Shown piece by piece: positions 39,078-46,987 of a stretch of 64,000 nucleotides of DNA. Position 1 is the stretch's first letter. Every line of letters begins with the position of its first letter. The position numbers and the translations under genes are program-made. A model generated the notes under the pieces. The model was not told where the DNA came from. It saw only the letters and a program-made list of their open reading frames with translations, and ran no database searches. The stretch is from Streptomyces nitrosporeus (GTDB taxonomy: Bacteria > Actinomycetota > Actinomycetes > Streptomycetales > Streptomycetaceae): positions 1,240,001-1,304,000 of the forward strand of contig NZ_CP023702.1 of the NCBI RefSeq assembly GCF_008704555.1, read 5' to 3'.

Positions 39078-40673
39078 ATGTCCTCCACCACCGTGGACAC
39101 CTCTCCCCCGCCCGCGGGCTCCCCGCCGGGCGCCCCGAAGAAGAGCCGGCGCGCCAACCCGTGGCTCACGCTGATCGCCGTCGCCATCGGCCTGTTCATG
39201 GTCAACCTCGACGGTTCCGTCGTCGCGATCGCCAACCCGGAGATCGGCCGCGACCTGGGCGCGTCCACCGCCGATCTCCAGTGGGTGACGAACGCCTATC
39301 TGATCGCGATGGCCGCGCTGCTGATCCTCGGCGGCAAGCTGGGCGACCGCCTCGGACGGCACACCGTCTACATGGTCGGGACCGTCGGCTTCACCCTGGC
39401 CTCGGTCGCGATCGGCCTCGCGGGGTCGATCGAGGGCGTCATCGCCTTCCGGGCGGCGCAGGGCGTCTTCGCCGCCCTGCTCATCCCGAACACCCTCGGC
39501 CTGCTGCGCGCGGTCTTCCCTCCCCGGAAATTCGGCATGGCCGTGGGCCTGTGGGCCATGGTGGCGTCCTGCTCCACCGCGCTCGGACCGATCGTGGGCG
39601 GTCTGCTCATCGAGCACGTCGACTGGGAGTCGGTCTTCTACATCAACGCCCCCATCGGCGTCTTCGCCCTGGTCTTCAGTCTGCTCGTGCTGCCGAAGAG
39701 CAAGGACTCCACGGGCCACCACCGCTTCGACGTCCCCGGCGTGCTCCTGCTCGCCCTCGGTCTGGTCGCCCTGATCTTCGGCGTGGTCAAGGGGGAGACC
39801 TGGGGCTGGACCTCCGGCGGGACGCTGGGGTCGATCGCCGCGGGCCTCGCGGTACTGGCCGTCTTCTGCTGGTACGAGACGCGCCAGGAGCACCCGCTGC
39901 TCCCCATGCGCCTCTTCCGTAACCGTTCGCTGACCATCGGCACGCTCGTCACCGCGATCAACTTCTTCGTGATGCTCGGTGTCATCTTCTTCGTGATGCT
40001 GTACCTGCAGAACGTGCGTGGTTTCTCCCCGGTCGAGGCCGGTGTCCGGACCCTGCCGTTCAGCCTGGCGACCGTGGTGGCGGCGCCCCTCGGTGCCGCC
40101 CTCACCCAGCGTTTCGGCCCGCGGGTCACCATGCCCGCCGGCATGGTCCTCCAGGCCGCCGCCTCCCTGTGGATGCTGACCTGGGACGCCGGTTCCGCGT
40201 ACACGGCGATGTGGCCGCCGTTCCTCGCCATCGGCCTGGGCGTCGGCATGGTGATGTCCGCGTCCTCCGACGCCATCGTCGGCAACGCCCCGAGGAAGGA
40301 CGGCGGTGTGGCCGGCGGCCTGCAGGCCACCTCCCTGCAGATCGGCGGCGCACTCGGTACGTCCGTGCTGGTCTCCCTGATCAGCAGCAAGGTGGGCTCC
40401 ACCCTCACCGGTGAACTGACCTCCGCGGGCGTCCCGGCGAAGGCCGCGGCCGGCTTCGGGGAGGCCAAGGACGCGGTGGCCATGGGCGTGTCCCCGGTCA
40501 CCGGCTCCATGCCGGCCCAGCTGAGGGCCGCCGTCGTCGAGGGCAGCGGCAACGCGTTCATGAACGGTGTGCACAGTGCCGTCCTCGTCACCGCGGCGCT
40601 CTGCGTCCTCGGCGCGCTGCTGGCCGGGTTCGGCATGCACCGCAGCAGCGCACAGGCCCCCGACGGGAGCTGA
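39078..40673 (+). CDS. MFS drug exporter, DHA2 (EmrB/QacA) type, 14 TM
   Basis: 531-aa proton-driven exporter with about 14 membrane helices. Motif D1 is L-D-G-S-V-V-A-I-A-N-P-x-I in TM1, motif A is G-G-K-L-G-D-R-L-G-R-H, and motif C is L-G-P-I-V-G-G near residue 170, the antiporter signature. A long extracytoplasmic loop precedes the last helix. Substrates are not predictable. It is under the neighbouring MarR gene, and a strong hairpin ends the transcript. Confidence 0.93.
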   Translation: MSSTTVDTSPPPAGSPPGAPKKSRRANPWLTLIAVAIGLFMVNLDGSVVAIANPEIGRDLGASTADLQWVTNAYLIAMAALLILGGKLGDRLGRHTVYMVGTVGFTLASVAIGLAGSIEGVIAFRAAQGVFAALLIPNTLGLLRAVFPPRKFGMAVGLWAMVASCSTALGPIVGGLLIEHVDWESVFYINAPIGVFALVFSLLVLPKSKDSTGHHRFDVPGVLLLALGLVALIFGVVKGETWGWTSGGTLGSIAAGLAVLAVFCWYETRQEHPLLPMRLFRNRSLTIGTLVTAINFFVMLGVIFFVMLYLQNVRGFSPVEAGVRTLPFSLATVVAAPLGAALTQRFGPRVTMPAGMVLQAAASLWMLTWDAGSAYTAMWPPFLAIGLGVGMVMSASSDAIVGNAPRKDGGVAGGLQATSLQIGGALGTSVLVSLISSKVGSTLTGELTSAGVPAKAAAGFGEAKDAVAMGVSPVTGSMPAQLRAAVVEGSGNAFMNGVHSAVLVTAALCVLGALLAGFGMHRSSAQAPDGS

Positions 40674-40689
40674 CGCCCCTCACCATCGC

Positions 40690-40737
40690 GGCCCGGCCGG
40701 GTGCGGAAGTCCCCGGACTCCCGTACCCGGCCGGGCC
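40690..40737 (+). terminator. Nested hairpin terminator after the MFS gene
   Basis: Outer 13-bp perfect arms (GGCCCGGCCGGGT at 40690-40702, complement at 40725-40737) enclose an inner hairpin AGTCC/GGACT. Confidence 0.75.
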
Positions 40738-40897
40738 GTTCGCGTGAGGGCGGCCGTCCCGTCCGGATCCCGTCCGGGCCGGGAACACCGGCCCCGCCCC
40801 TTGATAGCGTCGCCCCCACGACAACGGACCGCTCCCCTTCGCGGAGCTGTGACCGTGGCGGGCCCGGACGGGCGTGGCAGCGAAAAGGACCAGGCAG

Positions 40898-43321
40898 ATG
40901 AGCCTCGCGCAGTTGCACTACACCTCCACGGTCACGTCCGGGGCAAAGGACGGGGGCGCGGAAGGCCGGTTCACCGCGGCGGACGCCTCAATACCGGGGC
41001 CGGTGCGCGCGGAGGCCGCGGCCCTGCTCCGCTACGAGACCCCGGCCGGCGCCCCGGGCCACCCCGCCACCGGCGGACTCCTTTCCCCGCCGGTCGCGTT
41101 CAGCTTCAGCGCGCTGGCCGACGGCAGCCATCTGCTGAGCCGTACGGTGGCCTCGGGGGCGGGCGGTTTCCACGCCCACGCGGTCCATCTCCCTGCCGGT
41201 ACGGCACTGCCGGGGCGGGCGCTGCCGGTCGACGCGTGGGGCGCGGCCGGGTGGCTCTCCTCGACCCCGGACCGGACGGTGCCGAGCCCGCTGAGCACTC
41301 CGGCGGACGGCCCGGCCCCCTCGCACGGCTTCCCCCGCGACGGGCTGGGTGACTTCGCGGTCTCGCGCGGCCCGTGGCTGGCCACCGTCCTCGGCGATCT
41401 GCGCCGGGCGAGCGAGGACGCGTCCGCGCCCGCGGTGGTGCTGGTGGAGCGGTACAGCGCGGACGTGGCCCGGTGGGTCGCCCTGGCCTGCGCCGCGCTG
41501 CCCCGGGAGTACGCGGAGCGGCTGACCTTCACCACGTACACCCGGCGGCCCGGCGCGGTTCCGTACCGGGTGCTCGGCGTCCTGCCCCAGGACGCCCCGG
41601 CGGACGGTGACGCGCGGTTCAGGGTGCACCGGATCGCCGGGCCGGCCCCGGCCGGGCCGGTGGACGACGCCTGGGCCCGGGCCGCCGCCCGGATCTGGCG
41701 CGGCCGGGCCCCGGAGCTGTTCGCGCGGGCGGCCGGGCTGCCGGGGGAACCGTTCGCCGCCGGCCCGCTCGCCGTGACGGCCCTCGGCGCGGGTATCGCG
41801 CTCGGCTCCGGGGAGCGGGCCGCCGCGGCCGACTGGGCGGCCCGGCGGCCGTACGCCCTGGACGACGCGGGGATGCGTCTGCTGACCGACGCGCTGACGG
41901 CGCCCGGGGAGCACCGCACCCCGGCCGAGTGCGCCGCCGCGCACCGGCTGCTCACGGCTCTCGACGGCCGCTCCCCCGCCTCGGTCACCGCCCCGCTGGC
42001 CGCGCTGCTGGTGACCGAGGCGGTACGGGGCGGTGACACGGCCCTGGAACCACCCGCGCGTTCCGCGTTCGCCGGGGATCCCGGCCGGGAGGCGGTCGCG
42101 GCACTGGTCACGGAGCTGGGCGACGATCTGCTGGCCGGACTCGCCGCCGGCACCGCGGGCGGCGTCCCCCGGACCGTCCAGCTGCTGCGGCTCGCACGCC
42201 TGCTGGACCTGGACTGCGAGCACCTCCTCCCGGGCGTCGTGCGGCGCCTGGCCCTGGCGCTGCGGGCCGACCCGGAGGCCGGAGCGTGCCCGGCGCTGAC
42301 GGAGCTGCTGGACGAACAGTTCGACGTGCGTACGTCGCTGCTGGGCGAGCTGGACGCACTCGCCCCGGACGACCCGGCCGGCACGGAACGGCTGCTGGCC
42401 CGGGTCGACCTGCCGTTCACCGGCACCCAGTCCCTGCCGCACCTGCGGATGTGCGTGGCGGCGCCCGCCGCGAAGGCGCGGAGCGCCGGGAGGACGGCCG
42501 CCCTGCACACGGTCCTGCGGGCCGCGGGCGTGTCCCCGTTCGCCGAACCGCTGGTGCTGCGTACGGCGGTGGGCCTGGTGTGGGCCGGGGAGACCCCCAC
42601 CCCGGGCGAAGGGCGGGCGCTGCTCGACGGGGCGACGTCGGACGCCCACCGCGCGGCGGGGACCTGGCGCCGCCTGGTGGACGCCGCGCTCACCGCCCCG
42701 GTCGGTGACGAGGACGGCCCCGCGCTCGCCCACGACCTGCTGCGGGGCTTCCCGCGGGAGCTGGACGAGGGGACGCGCACCGGCCTGCTCCTGCTGGACT
42801 TCGCACGCGGGATGCGGTCCGGCGACACCGGTCCCGGCTGGACGGACCGGGTCCGCGCCCTGCGCGAGGGCGCCGGCCCCCCGGCGTCCCGGGCCCTGGA
42901 GCACGCCTATGACGCGCTGGCCCGCCGGCTGCTCGAACCGGACCGGCCGGAAGCCGAGCTGTACGCGTTCGTGCACAGTGACGACCCTGAGCTGGCCGAC
43001 GCGTACGACGCTGCGGCGCGCGGGGACGACGTGCGGTCCCGGCTGCGTACGGACCCCGCGTACACGGCGGACTGCTTCACCGTCTGGTCCGCGCACCCGC
43101 ACGCCGGCCCGGCCTGGGCCCGGACCCGTACCGGGCTGCTCGACGAGGTGCTGCGGCCCGCCGTCCGCTCGCTGCCGCCGGACGGGGTCGCCGAGGTCGA
43201 ACGGTACGTGCGGGAGCAAGGCACCAGCCGCACCCTGGACGCCTTCCGGGCCTGGAACCGGCCGTCCCGCTCGCTCGGCGGTCTGGGCCGGCGGATAGCG
43301 GGGCGGGTGCGCCGGGGATGA
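40898..43321 (+). CDS. GTPase-associated protein 1 (GAP1)-related protein
   Basis: 807-aa soluble protein whose N-terminus (M-S-L-A-Q-L-H-Y-T-S) and first ~250 residues match the actinobacterial GAP1-related family, known as partners of TRAFAC-type GTPases in proposed NTP-dependent conflict systems. The rest is helical and Ala/Leu-rich, and I can assign no catalytic motif. ATG 40898 lies 16 codons after the nearest open-frame GTG; AAGGA is about 11 nt upstream. No GTPase gene is adjacent here: the next gene is the WXG-like protein. It may act with a GTPase elsewhere, or have lost its partner. Confidence 0.72.
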   Translation: MSLAQLHYTSTVTSGAKDGGAEGRFTAADASIPGPVRAEAAALLRYETPAGAPGHPATGGLLSPPVAFSFSALADGSHLLSRTVASGAGGFHAHAVHLPAGTALPGRALPVDAWGAAGWLSSTPDRTVPSPLSTPADGPAPSHGFPRDGLGDFAVSRGPWLATVLGDLRRASEDASAPAVVLVERYSADVARWVALACAALPREYAERLTFTTYTRRPGAVPYRVLGVLPQDAPADGDARFRVHRIAGPAPAGPVDDAWARAAARIWRGRAPELFARAAGLPGEPFAAGPLAVTALGAGIALGSGERAAAADWAARRPYALDDAGMRLLTDALTAPGEHRTPAECAAAHRLLTALDGRSPASVTAPLAALLVTEAVRGGDTALEPPARSAFAGDPGREAVAALVTELGDDLLAGLAAGTAGGVPRTVQLLRLARLLDLDCEHLLPGVVRRLALALRADPEAGACPALTELLDEQFDVRTSLLGELDALAPDDPAGTERLLARVDLPFTGTQSLPHLRMCVAAPAAKARSAGRTAALHTVLRAAGVSPFAEPLVLRTAVGLVWAGETPTPGEGRALLDGATSDAHRAAGTWRRLVDAALTAPVGDEDGPALAHDLLRGFPRELDEGTRTGLLLLDFARGMRSGDTGPGWTDRVRALREGAGPPASRALEHAYDALARRLLEPDRPEAELYAFVHSDDPELADAYDAAARGDDVRSRLRTDPAYTADCFTVWSAHPHAGPAWARTRTGLLDEVLRPAVRSLPPDGVAEVERYVREQGTSRTLDAFRAWNRPSRSLGGLGRRIAGRVRRG

Positions 43322-43385
43322 GCGGCCGGTAATCGCCCACGCTTTCCCCTTCGTGACGCTCCGTCATTAGGGTGGTGCGCACCGT

Positions 43386-43404
43386 TGATCGAACTGTTCG
43401 ATCA
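43386..43404 (+). promoter_or_regulatory. 19-bp palindromic operator upstream of the WXG-like gene
   Basis: Perfect 9-bp arms TGATCGAAC / GTTCGATCA around a central T, 29 bp before the ATG and 12 bp after a TAGGGT -10-like element (43368-43373). A textbook dimer-binding operator for an unidentified repressor. Confidence 0.65.
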
Positions 43405-43433
43405 GTTGGGCGACCATCCGGGGGGACACGGTC

Positions 43434-45719
43434 ATGGAGTTCGAGGACGTCGTCAACGCACCCGTCGGCAGGCTCAAGCAGGCCGCCGACGACTGGGCGG
43501 AGATGGCCGCCCAGCTGGTCACGCTGGCCGAGGACGCCCGTACCGGCATGAAGGCGAAGTCGGACGGGGCCGACTGGAACGGCGTGAACGCGGGGGTCAC
43601 CAAACCCTTCATCACCAGGACGGCCGCGGAGTTACGGGACGCGGCGGCCGAGGCCGAGGGCGTCAAGGCACTGCTCGCGGACGCGTACGCCTCGTTCAAG
43701 GCCGTCAGGGACGAGCTCGTCAGGATCAGGGACGAGGAGGCGGAGAGGGCCGGGGTCGTGATCAGCGCCACGGGGAAGGTGTCACCCCGGCACGACCTGA
43801 GGAACGACGCCGGCGCCCGCAGGGACCCCGGCTACCCGGACGCCCTGCACCAGCAGACGGCCGCCGTGGCCGCCTGGCAGAAGCGGATCGACCGGCTCGT
43901 GGAGGACTGCTCCGACGCCGACGACTCGCTGAAGCGCGCCCTTCTGGCCAATGTGCGGGAGGACAAGGACTTTGGAGCGCCCAAGTTCAGCAGCCTGGAC
44001 GCGGAGCAGGTGGACCGCGCCGCCGGCCTGCTGAAGAAGGTCACGGGCGAGGGCGGCACCGCGCGCAACGTGGAAGCGCTCAGGGCACTCGAAGAGATCA
44101 TCGACGACAACCGCGACGATCCGGAGTTCGCCACCGGTTTCTACCGCAGGCTCGGCGCGGAGGGAACGCTCGACGCCTACACGAGGATGTCGCTGGACGC
44201 GACGTCGCTCGGGCCGCAGGGCCAGGACCGGGTGGCCATGGTCCGCAACCTGCAGAACGACATGGGCGCGATGCTCGGCCTGGCCACCCAGCCCTCGTCA
44301 CCGAACCATCTGGACGCCACCTGGACCACGCAGCTCCTGAGGGCGGGCCGCAAGGAGATCGACGTGTCGGGCTTCGCGGGCGTCAGCACCAAGGTCTACG
44401 GCTACCAGGCGCTCGGCGCCCTCCTCCGGGAAGGCACGTACGACAAGGGCTTCCTCACGGCGGTGGGCCGCGACATGGTGGCCATGGACAGGAAGGACCC
44501 GGAGATCTGGTCCCGGAACCTGCCGTACGACCTGGAGATGGCCGTCAACCTCGGCGAGTCCGGCGGCAAGGGCTTCAACCCGATGACCGGCCTCATGGAG
44601 GCGATGAGCAACAACCCCGCGGCATCGGCGGAGTTCTTCAACGAGCCGGTCCGCGAGGACACCGATGAGGACGGCATCGTCACCCTGTCGGACGCCAAGA
44701 CCGAGGGCGAGGACGCCCTGAGCGTGGTCGATTACATGCTCGACAAGAAGCCGGCGGCGGACTGGTACGACACGGTGGCCGACGGGGAGTACAACCTCGG
44801 CCAGACGGCCATGGGCAACGCCCTGGAAGCGGCGGTCACCGGCCGGGTACCGGGTGACGACGACGCCCCGCCGGTCTCCCACAGCAAGGCCATGGCCGAG
44901 GTGATGGAGAAGGTCGTGGAGAAGATCGGAGCGAACCCCGCGCTGGTGTCCGCCACGCCCGGCGACCCCCCGGGACCGCTCAGCGGACTCGCCCCGCAGT
45001 TCGGCAACATGGCCGCGGAGTACATGCCGGACCTGCAGGCAACGGCGGAGAACGGGGCGGGCCAGATCAAGCCGTTCGGCGTGCCGGCGGAATTCGACAA
45101 GGGCCGGATGGCGGGCTTCCTCGGCAGCGTCGCCCAGGACCCGCAGGCGTACGGCGCCATCACCATCGCACAGCAGGCCTACACCACAGCCCTCGTGAGC
45201 GACGCGTTCAGCCATCCCGAGAAACACCCGGACATGGGAGAGGCGGTGCGTAACGCCGTCCATCCCGGGGGCGAGATCGCGGGGATGATGACCGAGGCGA
45301 GGGCTTACGCGGTGCATGAACTGCACGCCCATGAAGATGCAGAGTACAACAAGGCCACGGAGGAAAATGCGAATTGGACCAACCGCATCATATCGGCTGC
45401 CGGTGGGAAGTACCTCGAAATGATTCCCGGCGGGGGTGACGTGGCGGAATGGATGCAGGAAGACATCACGGAGGATTCCTTGGAGCGCGCGAGAAAGGAC
45501 TCCTCGGCGGAAGGGAGCCGCGATTCGCTGGAAAGGTACGCTGAAGCAGAAAGGGCCATGAAGACCGCTGCCGCCGCCTCCGTCGAAACCGCAGGCAGAG
45601 CGGCTGGCCTCACACCCGATCAGTACAGGGATTACATGGGATCAGCTTCGACTGCGGCCGCCGGCGCACACTCCATAGGGCGCGACATGGTCAGCAGCTC
45701 TCACCCCAGGGGGAATTAG
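43434..45719 (+). CDS. WXG-like alpha-helical protein of a Streptomyces-specific family, with TTA codon
   Basis: 761-aa, strongly acidic, mostly alpha-helical protein. The first ~110 residues form a helical hairpin with D-W-N-G at 47-50, resembling WXG100/ESX-secretion N-terminal domains. The body has repeated L-G-x-F and G-F-L-x-x-x-G-x-D segments shared with ~750-aa Streptomyces proteins I recall as DUF6571-type (name not verified). It is probably exported by a type VII-like route rather than Sec, as no signal peptide is visible. Codon 67 (43632-43634) is TTA. The last ~130 codons have clearly lower GC3 than the rest. A lipoprotein gene follows 2 bp after the stop and is probably co-translated. 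Function unknown. Confidence 0.75.
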   Translation: MEFEDVVNAPVGRLKQAADDWAEMAAQLVTLAEDARTGMKAKSDGADWNGVNAGVTKPFITRTAAELRDAAAEAEGVKALLADAYASFKAVRDELVRIRDEEAERAGVVISATGKVSPRHDLRNDAGARRDPGYPDALHQQTAAVAAWQKRIDRLVEDCSDADDSLKRALLANVREDKDFGAPKFSSLDAEQVDRAAGLLKKVTGEGGTARNVEALRALEEIIDDNRDDPEFATGFYRRLGAEGTLDAYTRMSLDATSLGPQGQDRVAMVRNLQNDMGAMLGLATQPSSPNHLDATWTTQLLRAGRKEIDVSGFAGVSTKVYGYQALGALLREGTYDKGFLTAVGRDMVAMDRKDPEIWSRNLPYDLEMAVNLGESGGKGFNPMTGLMEAMSNNPAASAEFFNEPVREDTDEDGIVTLSDAKTEGEDALSVVDYMLDKKPAADWYDTVADGEYNLGQTAMGNALEAAVTGRVPGDDDAPPVSHSKAMAEVMEKVVEKIGANPALVSATPGDPPGPLSGLAPQFGNMAAEYMPDLQATAENGAGQIKPFGVPAEFDKGRMAGFLGSVAQDPQAYGAITIAQQAYTTALVSDAFSHPEKHPDMGEAVRNAVHPGGEIAGMMTEARAYAVHELHAHEDAEYNKATEENANWTNRIISAAGGKYLEMIPGGGDVAEWMQEDITEDSLERARKDSSAEGSRDSLERYAEAERAMKTAAAASVETAGRAAGLTPDQYRDYMGSASTAAAGAHSIGRDMVSSSHPRGN
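43632..43634 (+). other. TTA (bldA-dependent) codon in the WXG-like gene
   Basis: Leucine codon 67 (A-E-L-R-D) is TTA, within the helical hairpin domain. It would delay production of this protein and its coupled lipoprotein until bldA tRNA accumulates. Confidence 0.88.
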
Positions 45720-45721
45720 CC

Positions 45722-46285
45722 ATGCGGCAACTCGCGAGGGTGGCAGCCACGTTGGCATCGACAGTGCTGGTCACGCTTCTCACCGGATGCTCCGAAAAGG
45801 TCGAGGCGGCCCCGGAACTTCCCGCGCGGATCTGCTGGGACGCCTTCGCCTCGAAAGAGGTGTCACCGCTCCTGCCACCCGGGAAAGAAGCCGAGTTCGA
45901 CACCTACAGCATGCGCCCGTTCTTCCCTGTGGAGGAATCGGAGTACGCCACATGCGTCCTACAGATCGACGGTGCGGCAAGTTTCACGGCCGATGCCCGC
46001 AGGGTTGACTTCGAGGAACTGGTCGATTGGACCACATGGGAAAAATTGGGACCTGCCCCGATCGACGCCGGAAAGAAAGGCATCGTCTGGCACAACGGGG
46101 CCGCTTCGTACATCGTTTGCGAGCCCTCCAAGGGACCCGACACCCCGGGTAAGTATATCGACATGAGCCTCTACGTACACGATCTGCCGAAAAAGGGAGA
46201 TCGAGCGGAGGAATCCCGCCGCATTTTCACCGACCTGATGAAACAGTTCGTCGCCTTCACCCAGAAAGAACTGAAATGCGGCTGA
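45722..46285 (+). CDS. Lipoprotein paired with the WXG-like protein
   Basis: 187-aa lipoprotein: basic N-terminus, hydrophobic core, lipobox L-L-T-G-C with Cys near residue 23. The mature domain (about 165 residues) has three Cys (I-C-W, T-C-V, V-C-E) plus a C-terminal K-C-G, possibly two disulfides. ATG lies 2 bp after the preceding stop. GC at third positions is lower than in neighbouring genes, as in the end of the WXG-like gene, suggesting common acquisition or relaxed selection. It may be an anchor or immunity-like partner of the WXG-like protein; no homology is recognised. Confidence 0.82.
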   Translation: MRQLARVAATLASTVLVTLLTGCSEKVEAAPELPARICWDAFASKEVSPLLPPGKEAEFDTYSMRPFFPVEESEYATCVLQIDGAASFTADARRVDFEELVDWTTWEKLGPAPIDAGKKGIVWHNGAASYIVCEPSKGPDTPGKYIDMSLYVHDLPKKGDRAEESRRIFTDLMKQFVAFTQKELKCG

Positions 46286-46420
46286 CCTGAAGCCGGTGCG
46301 GGCCCGCCGCACGCAGGCGGGCCCGGAGCCAGGGACGGGTGCGGCGGCGTCGGCGGGTACCGTGGTCAGGACGATTTCGTGGGCCTCCTGACGGGCTGCG
46401 CGCGACCCAGGAGGACACGC

Positions 46421-46900
46421 ATGACGACGAACCGCGGACGCAAGGACGTCATCAGGGACCGGATGGCCGCGACCGGCGAGTCGTACAACGTCGCGGCGCG
46501 CAATCTGAAGGCGATGAAGGACACGGCCGCAACCCGCGCCGCCGTACTGGTCCAGCGGTGGGAGCCGGCCGAGTCGCTCGATGTGCCCTGCCCGTGCGGC
46601 AGCACCTGCGAGCCGGGCGGGACGTGCGACCGCTGTCACGCCCGGCACCGGCATGTGAAGCGCTACCCCGGCAGTGTCACGGACGTGGAGGTGTGGGCGG
46701 ACCGCTACGAGTGCCTGGGCTGCCCGGCCTCGTACACGCTGGCCGTCCGCCTGCCCGGCCGGCCGTGGGGCGTCGCCGGGGCGGCGGTCCGGGGCGGCGC
46801 GGGTGAGGAGGCCGTGCAGGCGCGGGTGTTCCCGGGGGTCGCTCATCCGCTGCTGCGGGCCGAGGTGGGTGCGGAGCGCGACGAGGACCGGGGGCGCTGA
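46421..46900 (+). CDS. Small Cys-rich, putative zinc-binding protein
   Basis: 159-aa protein. Residues 1-30 contain R-K-D-V-I-R-D-R-M-A-A-T-G-E-S-Y, an Arg-rich helical motif seen in several actinobacterial DNA-associated and mobile-element proteins. Residues 50-80 hold C-P-C-G-S-T-C-x5-C-D-R-C-H-x-R-H and later C-L-G-C, enough ligands for one or two zinc ribbons. ATG has an AGGAGG-like site (CAGGAGGAC). A nucleic-acid-binding role is suggested by the ribbon but not shown. Confidence 0.68.
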   Translation: MTTNRGRKDVIRDRMAATGESYNVAARNLKAMKDTAATRAAVLVQRWEPAESLDVPCPCGSTCEPGGTCDRCHARHRHVKRYPGSVTDVEVWADRYECLGCPASYTLAVRLPGRPWGVAGAAVRGGAGEEAVQARVFPGVAHPLLRAEVGAERDEDRGR

Positions 46901-46927
46901 CCCGCCCGGCAGGCCCTCCCCGGCCTC

Positions 46928-46956
46928 CCGGAACGGCAGGCCCCCCTGCCTTCCGG
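46928..46956. terminator. Long hairpin terminator between convergent genes
   Basis: Arms CCGGAA-GGCAGG and CCTGCC-TTCCGG (12 bp, one bulged C) around a CCCC loop, between the zinc-protein stop and the exporter permease stop. Confidence 0.75.
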
Positions 46957-46987
46957 CGCCGGGCCCTCCCCGGCCGGGACCGGTCTT

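Noticed and set aside
43434..46285. Polymorphic toxin with immunity lipoprotein
   Set aside because: The WXG-like N-terminus and low-GC C-terminus hint at it, but no toxin motif or fold is visible and the C-terminal region is helical like the rest; kept only as an observation on composition.
40898..46900. Phage-derived defence island
   Set aside because: No integrase, tRNA attachment site, or phage structural genes; neighbours are ordinary chromosomal genes.
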